From positions 1 through 41,025 of the forward strand of contig CABRHS010000018.1 of assembly GCA_902470815.1 (NCBI GenBank): DNA of 41,025 bases. Direction: 5' to 3'. The notes beneath the pieces are model-generated. The model was not told where the DNA came from. It saw only the letters and a list, made by a program, of their open reading frames with translations, and ran no database searches. Of the stretch, positions 41,009 through 41,025 are shown piece after piece (the stretch's first letter is position 1; each line of letters opens with the position of its first letter). Made by a program: the position numbers and the translations under genes. The stretch is from an uncultured Collinsella sp. (lineage in GTDB: Bacteria > Actinomycetota > Coriobacteriia > Coriobacteriales > Coriobacteriaceae).

Positions 41009-41025
41009 CCGCTACGCGGCGGCCC

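Overview
The window is GC-rich DNA with dense, short-gapped genes and strong AGGAGG-type ribosome binding sites. Its content suggests an anaerobic gut actinobacterium of the class Coriobacteriia, most likely Collinsella or a close relative: mannose-family PTS operons, an AgaS/NagA amino-sugar pathway, a water-forming NADH oxidase, DUF4430 surface proteins and many small redox enzymes. The genus is inferred from gene content; no rRNA or tRNA gene is visible.

Layout. 1-488 has no convincing gene but carries a perfect 30-bp inverted repeat. 0.49-4.7 kb is a MacB/FtsX-type ABC exporter with a very large permease. 4.7-9.1 kb holds tandem repeats, an alkyltransferase-like protein without the catalytic cysteine, a DHA2 drug-efflux transporter preceded by a terminator or attenuator, and a DXS-like thiamine-diphosphate enzyme with an altered phosphate pocket. 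9.3-13.5 kb is a complete polar amino-acid ABC importer (lipoprotein, two permeases, ATPase) ending in a gamma-glutamyl hydrolase of the C26 class, facing a free-standing B3/B4-domain protein. 14.4-16.5 kb is a divergent LysR / aldo-keto reductase pair.

16.5-22.4 kb is the most striking part: a cobalamin-type riboswitch leads into a 1557-residue membrane-anchored surface protein (Ig-like repeats, a transcobalamin-like DUF4430 domain, a PQQ-like beta-propeller) and a second, membrane-anchored DUF4430 protein. Together they look like a B12-controlled surface module for capturing corrinoids. 22.6-30.7 kb is a run of single genes: NADH oxidase, M18 aminopeptidase, iron-sulfur-flavoprotein-like reductase, a deformylase homologue lacking the HEXXH glutamate, a YbjQ protein, a ZIP metal transporter, an M20 amidohydrolase and a flavodoxin.

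30.9-41.0 kb is devoted to amino-sugar use. One mannose-family PTS (EIIA, YajC-like, EIIB, EIIC, EIID) is followed by a GntR/UTRA regulator, AgaS and N-acetyl-hexosamine-6-phosphate deacetylase. A near-identical 12-bp dyad sits at the PTS and agaS promoters and probably binds the GntR protein. The likely route is GalNAc (or GlcNAc) uptake and phosphorylation by the PTS, deacetylation by NagA/AgaA, then deamination/isomerisation by AgaS. Two tandem DeoR regulators, the second with a perfect 22-bp operator over its own -10 box, diverge from a second PTS whose EIIB reading frame is cut short at the window end.
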